From: an uncultured Alphaproteobacteria bacterium | Lineage (GTDB): Bacteria > Pseudomonadota > Alphaproteobacteria > UBA6615 | Assembly: GCA_943787745.1 (NCBI GenBank) | Contig: CALSNJ010000007.1 | Location: 1 to 64,000 of the forward strand | Direction of reading: 5' to 3' | Length of the DNA stretch: 64,000 nt | Part shown: in pieces, positions 25,278-34,388 of the stretch | Position numbering within the stretch: the stretch's first letter is position 1 | How the letters are laid out: each line of letters opens with the position of its first letter | Program-made: the position numbers and the translations under genes | The notes under the pieces: model-generated | Told to the model about the DNA's origin: nothing | The model's input: the letters and a program-made list of their open reading frames with translations, nothing else | Databases searched by the model: none

Positions 25278-26348
25278 TTACTTGATTTCGTAACGAACCG
25301 GCCATTTGTGACCGAGGTCCTCATGAATCTGGACGGCCATTCCAACCACCTTGGAGCCCGGCAGGCCCTTGGAGTCGGCTTCTTTGGCCCGCTCGTTCGG
25401 GAAGTCGGCGAGCGACTTGGCCCAACTCAGGCGCGCCTCCTCGGAGATTTTGCGGATGTTCGCGCCATTCTGAACCATGCGTCCCAGATTGGTGGCTTCC
25501 AGCTCGTCGAGCCATGGGCCCGTGAATTCTTCGGTTTCACTGGCGGCTTCCATCATGGCGTTCTGCACTTCGGGCGGCAGGTCATTCCAGACGTCCTGGT
25601 TGATGGTCAGACCGTGGAAGGTCTTCGCACCAAAACCCGCGATCGTATAGTTCGGCGCCGGTTCGAAGAGTTTGTGGCTCCAGCCAACCGACGGGAACAG
25701 GATCACGCCGTCATAGACGCCGGTCTGCAACGACGGATAGACATCCGGCAGGGTTGTGCCGACCGGGGTTGCGCCCAGAGCTTCGACCCAGGGAAGGTTG
25801 GGCCCCGCACCTGAAAGTTTGCGGTCTTTGAGCTCGCTGACATCCGTCCACGGGAATGTGGTGTAGAGGCCGTAATTGTCAAAACCGAACAGCGAGAGAA
25901 GTGTCTGGTTGTACTTCTCTTCGAAGATGTTCCCCATCTCGGGAACTTCGTCGTAGATCTTGCGTGCAACCTGGGTGCCCAATGTGGCGTTCTGAGAGTC
26001 GAACGGCATCCAGAGGGGGTAGACGTTGAGGAACAGATTTGAAGGCTCGAAGCAGAAGCAATAGCCGCCGATATCGACGATGCCGTCCTTCACGCCTTCG
26101 AGCGTCTCGGCGACCTTCACAATTGAGCCGCCATAGGCTTCATTGAAATTTGCCGTGTGACCGAGTGCTTCCAGCTTCGCCTTCACGCGCGGAACAAACT
26201 GCTCCGACATCATGACGACATAACCGGTCTGCGGTGCATGACCAGAGGCCATTCGGAAGTTGAATGTATCGCCCTGACTTGCGCCTCCAGCCACAGCAAT
26301 AAAACCGACGGATGCAGCCGCAGCCAGTAAGGGTTGTTTGAGTTTCAT
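25278..26348 (-). CDS. TRAP transporter substrate-binding protein (DctP type)
   Basis: 356 aa. A Sec signal (LLAAAASVGFIAVAGGASQG) leads into FNFRMASGHAPQTGYVVMM, GGSIVKVAETLEGVKDGIVDIG, KDRKLSGAGPNLPWVEALGA and LQTGVYDGVILFPSVGWSHKL, all DctP-fold features. Such proteins capture carboxylates in the periplasm and deliver them to DctQM permeases. No dctQ and only a truncated dctM (other strand, 26429 on) are nearby, so this receptor is an orphan or uses permeases elsewhere. GGAGAAAACCATC supplies the ribosome site. Confidence 0.93.
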   Translation of the reverse strand: MKLKQPLLAAAASVGFIAVAGGASQGDTFNFRMASGHAPQTGYVVMMSEQFVPRVKAKLEALGHTANFNEAYGGSIVKVAETLEGVKDGIVDIGGYCFCFEPSNLFLNVYPLWMPFDSQNATLGTQVARKIYDEVPEMGNIFEEKYNQTLLSLFGFDNYGLYTTFPWTDVSELKDRKLSGAGPNLPWVEALGATPVGTTLPDVYPSLQTGVYDGVILFPSVGWSHKLFEPAPNYTIAGFGAKTFHGLTINQDVWNDLPPEVQNAMMEAASETEEFTGPWLDELEATNLGRMVQNGANIRKISEEARLSWAKSLADFPNERAKEADSKGLPGSKVVGMAVQIHEDLGHKWPVRYEIK

Positions 26349-26428
26349 GATGGTTTTCTCCTGATGACCCCAGTTAAGGGATTGTCATAATTAAAGTTAT
26401 TCTCTTTGGAATAAGTTTATTCAGGAGC

Positions 26429-26741
26429 ATGCTGCTGACAGTGCCGATCTTTGCGCCCATCGCAATGTCACTCGGGTTCGATCCGTTGGCCTATGCGTTG
26501 ATTGGAATTCTTGCCATTGCAGTGGGTATCCTGACACCGCCCTTTGGGCTCCTGGTCTATACGGTCAAGGCCGCGATACCGGACAAGAGTGATCCCGTAA
26601 CCATGATGCAGATATTCAAGGGGTCGACGCCCTATTGGATGCTGCTGGTGCTCATCGTTTTGCTCTACAACTACCCGGGGATCGTGACCTATCTGCCCGC
26701 TGTGGTTTTTCAGGGATTTGGCGGGAGACTGCAGAGCCACA
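26429..26741 (+). pseudogene. TRAP large permease (DctM) 3' remnant
   Basis: From 26429 the frame reads MLLTVPIFAPIAMSLGFDP, LIGILAIAVGILTPPFGLL and MMQIFKGSTPYWMLLVLIVL, the last helices of DctM. Only about 100 of some 430 residues remain, and homology begins abruptly at the ATG. After the natural end region the frame runs on through the terminator to a stop at 26942-26944, so the original stop is lost. It points away from the DctP gene, so deletion and inversion of a TRAP operon are likely. Confidence 0.85.
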
Positions 26742-26775
26742 CAAAAAGGGCCGGCAATGCGCCGGCCCTTTTCTT
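26742..26775. terminator. Bidirectional rho-independent terminator
   Basis: AAAAAGGGCCGGC and GCCGGCCCTTTT pair around AATGC, giving an 11-bp stem with an A-run before and T-run after. It would end the DctM remnant and the minus-strand dehydrogenase gene. Confidence 0.9.
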
Positions 26776-26789
26776 GTTCTCCGACCTGT

Positions 26790-27677
26790 CTAGCGTTTCA
26801 GTCGTGCAGATTCTTCAAGGATCGCGCAGACCGCTGCGGTGTCTTCGCTGGCGCGGCCCTGAGCCATCCCCGCTGTGTAGATGTCGGCGCAGGTGCCAAA
26901 CAGTGGTGTGGGACAATCAAGGTCTTTGGCAAAAGCCCCGATGATTCCCATGTCTTTCTGCCATGTCGATATCTTCATGGTGGCCTCGGAATAGTCATTG
27001 GCGACCATCATCGGACCGCGGACTTCGAACATGCGTGAGGTACCGGCACTGTCTGCAATCACGTCATAGATCGTCTGGGCTTCGAGACCGGATTTCATAC
27101 CGAGCACCATCGCCTCGGCGGCCGCAATATTGTGAATCGCCACCAGATGATTGGCGACATACTTCATCTTGCTGCCGCTCCCGAAGGGGCCGACATAGTA
27201 GTGCGCACGTGCGAATCCATCGATGATTTCGGTACAGGTATTTGCTGCACTTTCGTCGCCGCTCAGATAGACGGCGAGGTCCTTGTTCGCCGCCTGCGCG
27301 CCCGTGCCCGAGAGCGGTGTGTCGAGCATTGTGATGCCCGCAGCGGCCAGGGCGTCGTGATTGCGTTGCTTGTCGGCAATGGGAAGCGTTGAGCATTCCA
27401 TGACAATGAAATCTGTGGTGCCGGCACTGCTAAAGCCACCATCCCCGGTGCACACATCATTCAATGCGGCGATACTGGGCAAGAGTGTCAGCACGATATC
27501 CGACTGCGCAGCGACCTCTCCAGGTGAACCGAGGGCAGATCCGCCATTGGCGGTAAATGCGGCAACCTGTTCAGCGCTGACATCAAAGCCTGAAACATCA
27601 AACCCCGCCTTCAGGAAGTTTCCCGAAATTGCCGATCCCATAATGCCCAGCCCGATAACGCCTATTCTTTTGCTCAT
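26790..27677 (-). CDS. NAD(P)-dependent beta-hydroxyacid dehydrogenase
   Basis: 295 aa from the ATG giving MSKRIGVIGLGIMGSAISGN; codons upstream lack homology. GLGIMG near residue 9 binds NAD(P), LDTPLSGTGAQAANKDLAVY is the substrate loop, and GSGSKMKYVANHLVAIHNIA carries the catalytic Lys in the KxxxN motif. This is the 3-hydroxyisobutyrate / tartronate semialdehyde / glyoxylate-reductase family. The substrate is unknown. The MFS gene starts divergently. Confidence 0.92.
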   Translation of the reverse strand: MSKRIGVIGLGIMGSAISGNFLKAGFDVSGFDVSAEQVAAFTANGGSALGSPGEVAAQSDIVLTLLPSIAALNDVCTGDGGFSSAGTTDFIVMECSTLPIADKQRNHDALAAAGITMLDTPLSGTGAQAANKDLAVYLSGDESAANTCTEIIDGFARAHYYVGPFGSGSKMKYVANHLVAIHNIAAAEAMVLGMKSGLEAQTIYDVIADSAGTSRMFEVRGPMMVANDYSEATMKISTWQKDMGIIGAFAKDLDCPTPLFGTCADIYTAGMAQGRASEDTAAVCAILEESARLKR

Positions 27678-27828
27678 ACCCAAACTCCCCTCGAAATCAT
27701 TCTTGATGTGATGCATTGCGGCATGTTGTGCCGCCTTGTTCGGCGCGGGTTATAGCATACCGGGAGAAGGCGACGAGGCGCTCCGAACGTGCTATTTCGC
27801 AGATCTGTTCCGCTTCGCATCGGGTGTC

Positions 27829-29061
27829 ATGCAATACCTAGTATTCCTGCGTAATCACTGGCGGTTTGTCAGCTTCGGGGTGTTTCTCTCGATGCTCTCA
27901 AGCTTTGGTCAGACGTTTTATGTCGCGCTTTACGGTGCCGATATTCGTGCGGAATTCGGGTTGAGCAATGGTGGATTCGGGGCGGTGTTCTCGGTCGCCA
28001 GTATCGTGGCTGCTGGCGCTCTGGTCTGGTTGGGCAAGTATATCGACCGTATCGATGTGCGGCTCTACACCCTTGTCAGTTTGATGGCATTGTTTGCCGG
28101 ATTGGCGTGGCTCGGGTTTTCAAGTTCGATCTGGATGTTCGGGTTGGCGATCTTTGTGGTTCGTTTTTGCGGACAGGGTCTGTGTATTCATATCGCGAGC
28201 ACCAGCATGGCGCGGTACTTCCCTCAGGATCGTGGCAAAGCGTTGAGTGTCTCAGGCCTGGGACTGGCGGGCGGGGAGGCCTTTCTGCCCATTATCGTTG
28301 TACTGGTGATCTCAGTTTATGGCTGGCGGGACGCCTGGCTGATGACGGCGGGAGTGTTCGGCGTTTTGGCGTTGATGTTGATTCCCACATTTCTGAAGGG
28401 GCATGCGGATAGACACCGGGCCTATGTTGCGCGCCAGAGTGAGGCCCGACGCGATGGACAGGCCGGACGGAGCTGGACACGCCTGGAAGTGTTGGGGGAT
28501 CGCGGGTATCACGCAGCGATGATATTGCTGCTGGCCTTTCCGTATATTGCGACGGGTGTTTTCTTTCATCAGGCCTTTATTGCCGAGGCCAAGGGGTGGG
28601 AGCTTGAACGTCTCGCGCAGGGATTCATGGTGCTCGCCGTGATGAAGGTTCTGACATCTCTTCTGCTGGGGCCTCTCGTGGATCGGTTGGGCGCTTCGCG
28701 TCTTGTGCCTGCGACATCTCTGCCGATGATCGGCGCGCTTGCTGCGTTGATCCTGTCCGATAGCGAATTTGTTCCCTTTATTTATCTCGGCCTGTTCGGC
28801 GTTGGCATCGGAATGCTGCAGCCAACGCTCTCGGCAATGCTGGCGGAGCGATATGGGGTCGCCAATCTCGGCGGTATCCGGGCCATGACGACGGCGGCAA
28901 TCGTCCTGTCGGCAGCTGCGGCACCTGCCACGGTCGGGTGGATGCTGGATGCCGGGATTAGTATCGAATGGATGTCGGTCTGGTTCCTCGCTTACACGGT
29001 TCCCGCTGCGGGTTTCGCATTTGTCGTGCTGTCCCGCGAAAACCAGCCTTTGGGGGCCTGA
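27829..29061 (+). CDS. MFS transporter
   Basis: 410 aa starting MQYLVFLRNHWRFVSFGVF; a longer upstream reading has no membrane or family character. Twelve hydrophobic segments and WLGKYIDRIDVRLY after helix 2 (an MFS loop) identify the family, with similarity to monocarboxylate/oxalate-type porters. An internal hydrophilic loop after helix 6 (HADRHRAYVARQSEARRD) is typical. The substrate is unknown; the divergent hydroxyacid dehydrogenase hints at a hydroxy- or keto-acid. Confidence 0.9.
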   Translation: MQYLVFLRNHWRFVSFGVFLSMLSSFGQTFYVALYGADIRAEFGLSNGGFGAVFSVASIVAAGALVWLGKYIDRIDVRLYTLVSLMALFAGLAWLGFSSSIWMFGLAIFVVRFCGQGLCIHIASTSMARYFPQDRGKALSVSGLGLAGGEAFLPIIVVLVISVYGWRDAWLMTAGVFGVLALMLIPTFLKGHADRHRAYVARQSEARRDGQAGRSWTRLEVLGDRGYHAAMILLLAFPYIATGVFFHQAFIAEAKGWELERLAQGFMVLAVMKVLTSLLLGPLVDRLGASRLVPATSLPMIGALAALILSDSEFVPFIYLGLFGVGIGMLQPTLSAMLAERYGVANLGGIRAMTTAAIVLSAAAAPATVGWMLDAGISIEWMSVWFLAYTVPAAGFAFVVLSRENQPLGA

Positions 29062-29160
29062 ATCTCGTCCTGAACGTCGTTAACCGTTCTTCAAGTCGTC
29101 ACGTTCTACCATTCCGTTTGTTGTCAGGAGGGACTTCCCGGCAAACCGGAGTGAAACGAT

Positions 29161-30015
29161 ATGTCGTTAAACACATTTGTGGCCGCTCTACTCGGTTTTG
29201 GCCTGTTTGTTGGTGCGATTGCGCTGAGCACGGACAATTATTACGTGTTCATGAGCGGTGCGGCCATGATTCTGGTGCTGGGCGGCACGCTGGCGTCGAC
29301 CTTCATCAGCTATGAGTATCAGTATGTTCTTCATGGACTGCGCGGAATCTTGCGCGCCTTTAAGATTGATCGCCGCGGCCGAACGCGCCTGAACGCCGAG
29401 GTTGGTCGAGTCATTCGCTGGGCCTATCTCGTGCAGAAGGACGGCATTGTCAGTCTGGACGCCGAGGCCAAGAAAACACCGGGTTGGGATGGCGGTTTCC
29501 TGCGGTTTGGCGTGGAACTGATCACCACCGGTTATAGCGGAGAGAAGGTGCAGTCGATTCTCGGGAATGTCATCGAGTCCACCTTTGAGCGAAATATGGT
29601 CGGGGCGCAGGTTTTGCGAAGCATGGCAATAGCGGCGCCGGCCTTCGGCATGGTCGGAACCCTGATTGGCCTGATCATTATGCTCGACAATATGGGAGAC
29701 GACCCCGGACAGATTGGTGCGGGGCTTGCCGTTGCGCTTGTGACGACGCTTTACGGAATCATGCTCGCGCGCCTGATTTTTGCACCGGCGGCGACCAAGT
29801 TGCAGCAGCGTGAGGAGATTTTCCGGTTCCGGAACTACATGATTGTGGAAGGCCTCTCCATGCTGGCAGATGAAGCCAGTCCGCGGCACATCCAGGATCA
29901 TATGAACAGCTATCTCGATCCGACGATCCGCTACGATATTGACCGGCAACTCAAGAGCCGGGCCGGGACCTCTGGTGCGAAACCGGATGCCAAGCCTGAT
30001 CCTGTCGCGGCCTGA
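29161..30015 (+). CDS. MotA/PomA-type stator channel subunit
   Basis: 284 aa with four helices. The N-terminal pair, a cytoplasmic loop (RAFKIDRRGRTRLNAEVG to LELITTGY-like VELITTGYSGEK) and the conserved APAFGMVGTLIGLIIMLDNM and GLAVALVTTLYGIMLARLIF match MotA/PomA. It should form the ion channel with the next gene product and drive a flagellar motor or another torque-generating process. No flagellar genes are adjacent. The tail after residue 260 is Lys/Asp/Pro-rich. Confidence 0.92.
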   Translation: MSLNTFVAALLGFGLFVGAIALSTDNYYVFMSGAAMILVLGGTLASTFISYEYQYVLHGLRGILRAFKIDRRGRTRLNAEVGRVIRWAYLVQKDGIVSLDAEAKKTPGWDGGFLRFGVELITTGYSGEKVQSILGNVIESTFERNMVGAQVLRSMAIAAPAFGMVGTLIGLIIMLDNMGDDPGQIGAGLAVALVTTLYGIMLARLIFAPAATKLQQREEIFRFRNYMIVEGLSMLADEASPRHIQDHMNSYLDPTIRYDIDRQLKSRAGTSGAKPDAKPDPVAA

Positions 30016-30020
30016 TCTCG

Positions 30021-30701
30021 ATGCTGGCGCCGCGCAAATCCTTTTATCGCCCGCTCAAGAGCGAAAACAGCGAGGATGAAAGCCATGCCTGGCTGCTGAC
30101 CTTTGCCGATGCGGTGACGTTGTTGCTCGCCTTCTTTGTGATGCTGGTGAGTTTCTCGAAGATCGACATCGTAAGCTTTGAAGAGGTCAAGACCGGGATT
30201 GCGCGCGACCTGGGACAGCGCTCGATCGCGCGTCCGGCAGCACAGCTCCGTGCCGAGCTGGATACGCTGGTGGATTCTCTTGGTGTTGCTGATGCGGTGC
30301 GGATCAATATTTATGAACGCGGTATCGTTCTTGAGCTTGCGTCGAACGCTTTTTACGAACCGGGTTCAGCGAGTTTGCGACCCGAGGCGCGTCCCATCCT
30401 TGAACGGGTGGCAGAAACTCTTGATGCACCGCTCTACAGCAAATTTCGGATTGCGATTGAAGGGCACACCGATGACAGCCCGATTGCGAACGCATCCTTT
30501 GGATCGAACTGGGAGCTTTCGGCTGTGCGGGCCACAAATATTGTACGGCTGTTTGAGGCGCAAAATATTCCCGTTCGTCGGATGCGCGCTGTTGCTTTTG
30601 CGGACACTCAACCAAAGGTTCCCAACCGGGACAGCACCGGTACACCGCTTCCCGAAAATCAGGCCAAGAACCGGCGCGTACTGGTCCGAATCCACCGCTA
30701 G
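30021..30701 (+). CDS. MotB/PomB-type stator subunit with OmpA domain
   Basis: 226 aa. A single helix WLLTFADAVTLLLAFFVMLV carries the ion-binding Asp30; the phenylalanine-Ala-Asp context resembles PomB and could indicate Na+ rather than H+. The C-terminal domain holds EGHTDDSPIANASFGSNWEL then SAVRATNIV, the peptidoglycan-binding OmpA motif. It is shorter than E. coli MotB (308 aa). It starts five bases after the channel subunit and they must be co-translated. Confidence 0.92.
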   Translation: MLAPRKSFYRPLKSENSEDESHAWLLTFADAVTLLLAFFVMLVSFSKIDIVSFEEVKTGIARDLGQRSIARPAAQLRAELDTLVDSLGVADAVRINIYERGIVLELASNAFYEPGSASLRPEARPILERVAETLDAPLYSKFRIAIEGHTDDSPIANASFGSNWELSAVRATNIVRLFEAQNIPVRRMRAVAFADTQPKVPNRDSTGTPLPENQAKNRRVLVRIHR

Positions 30702-30787
30702 GGGTGCTTTTGCCGCGGTTCGGTTTGACATTTTGCGTATGCAACGTAGCTTGTCGGCCTGTCGTTTTCACCTGATGTAGAACAGTT

Positions 30788-31969
30788 ATGGAATTTCTTA
30801 GCGAACTCTGGGCGCCTTTTTCGGATTTCTGGACGATCACCAAAGACGTTCTGGATGACACGGCGTTCGGAACGAGTTTCGGTCGTATCATGCTTGCCGT
30901 CGCTGTATTCGGTGTGCTGCTGGTTGCCCGTGGCTTGTTCGCACGATTTTTCATCGGATGGCTCAAACGCATCGTCAAACGCACGCGCAATCAGGTTGAC
31001 GACCGTATGGTCGAATCCCTGCAGGCCCCGATGCGGTTTGTTCCTGTCGTGCTGGGCTTCTTTATCGCCACCGAAGTTCTTCAACTCGAAGGAACCTTTG
31101 AGACTCTTGCGCTGCGAATAACGCGTTCTTTGATCGTCCTCACATTGTTCTGGGGTGCGATCACACTGGTCGAGCCGGTTTCGTTGATGTTTGGTCAGAT
31201 GCGTGATGTCTTGTCCAAGACCATGCGTGAGTGGATCCTCAAGGCCTTGAAGATTCTGCTTGGCGTCGTTGGGGCGGCGGCAATTCTGCAGTTGTGGGGC
31301 ATTGAGATCGGACCGCTTGTGGCCGGCCTTGGTTTGTTCGGGCTGGCTGCGGCTCTGGCTGCCCAGGACCTTTTCAAAAACCTGCTCTCTGGAGTGTTGA
31401 TTATCGCTGAAAAGCGATTCGAGCCCGGCGAATGGATCAAGGTGGATGGGGTCGTCGAAGGGACGGTTGAATCTATCGGGTTTCGTTCGACCATGGTGCG
31501 CCAGTTCGATAAGGCTGTGGTGCAGGTGCCCAACGCAAAGCTTGCCGATACGGCTGTTGTCAATTTCTCCGAGATGACTCATCGCCGTATCTATTGGAAG
31601 ATCGGCGTGTTGTATGACACGACAGCGGCACAGCTTCGCGAGATACGTGACGGAATTGAAGCCTATATCCACCAGGATGAAGCCTTTGCCAGTCCCGATG
31701 ATGTTTCAACCTTCGTGCGTATCGATAGCTTCAACGACAGCAGCATCGACATCATGGTCTATTGCTTCACCAAGACGACGGTTTGGGGTGAGTGGCTCGA
31801 AGTGAAAGAAGCACTCGCCTACAAGATCAAGGAGATTGTCGAGGGCGCGGGCTCCGGCTTCGCGTTCCCGAGCCGTTCGTTGTACGTCGAAGCCTTGCCC
31901 CTGGATGCGCCTGAGGCCTTTGCGCCGCCACCGGCAGATAAATCCGCAGACAAACCCGGCGATCAGTAG
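30788..31969 (+). CDS. MscS-family mechanosensitive channel
   Basis: 393 aa. Several N-terminal helices precede the MscS pore and beta domain: GLGLFGLAAALAAQDLFKN, LLSGVLIIAEKRFEPGEWIK and FRSTMVRQFDKAVVQVPN. The pore helix has the Gly/Ala spacing that packs the channel. It protects against hypo-osmotic shock; longer homologues may be regulated. Residues after 370 (PEAFAPPPADKSADKP) are disordered. It ends overlapping recX by seven bases on the other strand. Confidence 0.93.
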   Translation: MEFLSELWAPFSDFWTITKDVLDDTAFGTSFGRIMLAVAVFGVLLVARGLFARFFIGWLKRIVKRTRNQVDDRMVESLQAPMRFVPVVLGFFIATEVLQLEGTFETLALRITRSLIVLTLFWGAITLVEPVSLMFGQMRDVLSKTMREWILKALKILLGVVGAAAILQLWGIEIGPLVAGLGLFGLAAALAAQDLFKNLLSGVLIIAEKRFEPGEWIKVDGVVEGTVESIGFRSTMVRQFDKAVVQVPNAKLADTAVVNFSEMTHRRIYWKIGVLYDTTAAQLREIRDGIEAYIHQDEAFASPDDVSTFVRIDSFNDSSIDIMVYCFTKTTVWGEWLEVKEALAYKIKEIVEGAGSGFAFPSRSLYVEALPLDAPEAFAPPPADKSADKPGDQ

Positions 31970-32547
31970 TCGCCGTCATCGACCATACGGTCAAGGGTGT
32001 CGATGTCTGGGGCGTCGATCACTTTCTGGGCCATCTGAAAACTGAATCCTGCGCGCGCCATCGCGGCCAGATCCCGATCATGGCGTCCCTCTCGCTCTTC
32101 GGGGTTTCGCCAGGGGCCAAAGCGTCGGCGACGCGCGTAGTTGCGGGCAGCGACGAACTCGGCATTGGTGTGGGATTCTTCCAGCGCATGCAGTGCGGCC
32201 TCAATATCGCTGTTTCCCACACCTTTCGATTTGAGGCTCATCGCGATCTTTCGCCTTGAGGCGCCGCCGCGATGCAAGCTGATCGCGCGTGTTTCGGCAA
32301 AGGCGCGGTCGTCGACCAGCTTGCGTGTGACGAGGTCGGCAACGATTTCGTCAATCCAGGCCTGACCTTCCTGCGTATCGGTGTCGTGAAGCCGGGCAGA
32401 CCGGGTCACGCGCCGCATCAGCACAGATTTCAGATGCTCGGTAGAAGTTGCGTAGCGGTCGATATAGTACAGCGCTGCCTTGCGAAGCCGTTCCTGGGTC
32501 GCCGGTTTTGGTTTTCGGCGTGTTTTCTCTGCGCTGTTTTCACTCAT
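31963..32547 (-). CDS. recX: Regulatory protein RecX
   Basis: 194 aa. A basic N-terminus (TRRKPKPATQERLRKAALYY) precedes three-helix repeats: RYATSTEHLKSVLMRRVTR, VADLVTRKLVDDRAFAETRA then ISLHRGGASRRKIAMSLKSK, and DRDLAAMARAGFSFQMAQKV. This is the RecX fold that binds RecA filaments and inhibits recombination. recA is not in the window; in many alphaproteobacteria recX is separate from recA. The short DDGDY tail is normal. Confidence 0.88.
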   Translation of the reverse strand: MSENSAEKTRRKPKPATQERLRKAALYYIDRYATSTEHLKSVLMRRVTRSARLHDTDTQEGQAWIDEIVADLVTRKLVDDRAFAETRAISLHRGGASRRKIAMSLKSKGVGNSDIEAALHALEESHTNAEFVAARNYARRRRFGPWRNPEEREGRHDRDLAAMARAGFSFQMAQKVIDAPDIDTLDRMVDDGDY

Positions 32548-32606
32548 GGGCCTGCGCCTTGTTCGGTGCAGGACGCGCGCTTAATGTCCCGCCGACGGAG
32601 ATTTGA

Positions 32607-33458
32607 ATGAGCGACGTGACAGAAAACCAGCACCTGAAACCCATCGACACGCCAGTCCCCGCCGTGGCACCACCGCGCGTGCGGCAGTTCGGTGCTGTCA
32701 ATTGGCGGGGTCTCTGGACGCTGTATCATCGTGAGGTCAAACGCTTCTTCAAGGTGTTTACGCAGACGCTGGCCGCTCCGGTCGTCACCACGCTTCTTTT
32801 CTACACCATCTTTACCGTTGCGCTGCAAAGTCGCGTCGGAACCGTCGGCACGGTGTCTTTCACGGTGTTCCTCGCGCCGGGTCTGATCATGATGACCATT
32901 TTACAGAACTCGTTTGCCAACACATCGTCTTCGATGATGACCTCCAAGATACAGGGCAATATTGTTGATGTGCTGATGCCACCGATCAGTCCGTTGGAGA
33001 TGCTGTGCGGGTTTCTGGGGGGAGGTTTGACGCGAGGCTTTATTGTCGGGATATCGGCAACACTGGCGATGATGGTTTTTGTCGATTTTACGTTCCACAA
33101 TCCCGCGATCATTCTGTTTTTTGCATTTACAGCGTCAACCATGATGGCCCTGCTGGGGATGATTGGCGGCATTTGGGCGGAAAAGTTTGACCATATGGCT
33201 GCGATTACAAACTTTATCGTCGTGCCGCTTTCGTTCCTTTCGGGCACCTTCTATTCGATAGATCGCCTGCCTGAGATCTGGCAAACCGTGGCGCATCTGA
33301 ACCCGTTCTTTTATGTGATTGACGGATTCCGCTACGGCTTCATCGGGCAGGGTGATGCGCCGTTCTGGCTCGGCGCGCTGGTGATGGTCACTGTGGATGT
33401 GGTGCTCTTTCTGGTCGTGCACCGGATGCTGGTCACCGGGTACAAGTTGAAATCCTGA
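32607..33458 (+). CDS. ABC-2 type transporter permease (first of pair)
   Basis: 283 aa. After an N-terminal cytoplasmic tail (VRQFGAVNWRGLWTLYHREV) six helices follow, with IQGNIVDVLMPPISPLEMLC as the ABC-2 coupling region and LSFLSGTFYSIDRLPEIWQT and VAHLNPFFYVIDGFRYGFIG as the family's C-terminal signature. This resembles YadH/NodJ-type exporters. Its neighbour is a diverged paralogue. No ATPase is encoded beside them. Confidence 0.92.
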   Translation: MSDVTENQHLKPIDTPVPAVAPPRVRQFGAVNWRGLWTLYHREVKRFFKVFTQTLAAPVVTTLLFYTIFTVALQSRVGTVGTVSFTVFLAPGLIMMTILQNSFANTSSSMMTSKIQGNIVDVLMPPISPLEMLCGFLGGGLTRGFIVGISATLAMMVFVDFTFHNPAIILFFAFTASTMMALLGMIGGIWAEKFDHMAAITNFIVVPLSFLSGTFYSIDRLPEIWQTVAHLNPFFYVIDGFRYGFIGQGDAPFWLGALVMVTVDVVLFLVVHRMLVTGYKLKS

Positions 33459-33465
33459 TGGCGCT

Positions 33466-34287
33466 ATGACGGACCGGCCTGAATTGCTGCTTGGTGGCAC
33501 CCCCGCCGCGCGCCGGTTTGGACTTCTCAACTGGCTCGGATTTGCCACGTTCTACCGACGTGAGATGGCGCGCGGTTTCAAAATCTGGAAAATTACTCTT
33601 GCTGCGCCGGCTATCCGAGCCGTTCTGTTTGCCAGTGTGTTCGGGCTCGCGATTGACCGACCTGATGTCACGATGGGCGGTATGCCATTCATGACCTTTC
33701 TGATTCCCGGACTGATTGCCGTTGCCGTTTTGGAGCGTGCCTTCGAGTCTGCTGCATTTTCCATTGTCTATGACAAAACCGAAGGCATTTTCGGTGACCT
33801 GGCTATGTTGCCGCTCACGCCAGGTGAGATCGTTTTTGGGTTCGTATCTGCGACCCTCACAGGCAGTTTGATGGTGGCGACTGTCGTGGGAGCTGCTTTG
33901 TTTCCGTTTGTTGGCCTGTTTCCGTTCGACCTTTTCGCACTGTTCTTCTTTGTTGGAATTGGCAGCCTCATGATCGGTTTCTTCAGCCAGATTGCGGGCC
34001 TTTGGGCAAAGAAGTGGGATTACATCAACTCGGTTCAGACGTTCATTTTTCTACCCTTTGTCTATTTTTCCGGGGTGTTTTTCTCTCTCGGCTCCCTGCC
34101 CGCCTTCGTTCAGCCCTTTGCCCGGGCCAATCCGGTGTTTTATGTGGTGGACGGTATCCGTTTTGCCATGACCGGTCAGTCGGAGACCGATCCGTTGTTT
34201 AGCGCCCTTGTTTGCGTCGGTGTCGTCGCTGTCTTCTGGGCCATCAGTTTTCGTCTTTTTTCAGTTGGTTATCGTTTGAAAAGCTAA
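33466..34287 (+). CDS. ABC-2 type transporter permease (second of pair)
   Basis: 273 aa, similar in plan to the preceding gene: FGLLNWLGFATFYRREMARG start, DKTEGIFGDLAMLPLTPGEI coupling region, and VYFSGVFFSLGSLPAFVQPF then FYVVDGIRFAMTG. The two C-termini end YKLKS and YRLKS. The genes are separated by seven bases and are probably an old tandem duplication whose products form a heterodimeric membrane channel. The energising ATPase must come from elsewhere. Confidence 0.92.
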   Translation: MTDRPELLLGGTPAARRFGLLNWLGFATFYRREMARGFKIWKITLAAPAIRAVLFASVFGLAIDRPDVTMGGMPFMTFLIPGLIAVAVLERAFESAAFSIVYDKTEGIFGDLAMLPLTPGEIVFGFVSATLTGSLMVATVVGAALFPFVGLFPFDLFALFFFVGIGSLMIGFFSQIAGLWAKKWDYINSVQTFIFLPFVYFSGVFFSLGSLPAFVQPFARANPVFYVVDGIRFAMTGQSETDPLFSALVCVGVVAVFWAISFRLFSVGYRLKS

Positions 34288-34388
34288 GCTGCATGCGGCG
34301 TTGACTTCCGCAGCGTCATTTTCGATAGTCACCGCCTTTTTCGCAGTGCAACAGAGTGCTGCCTCACAATGAGCTGGAGACTAGGATC

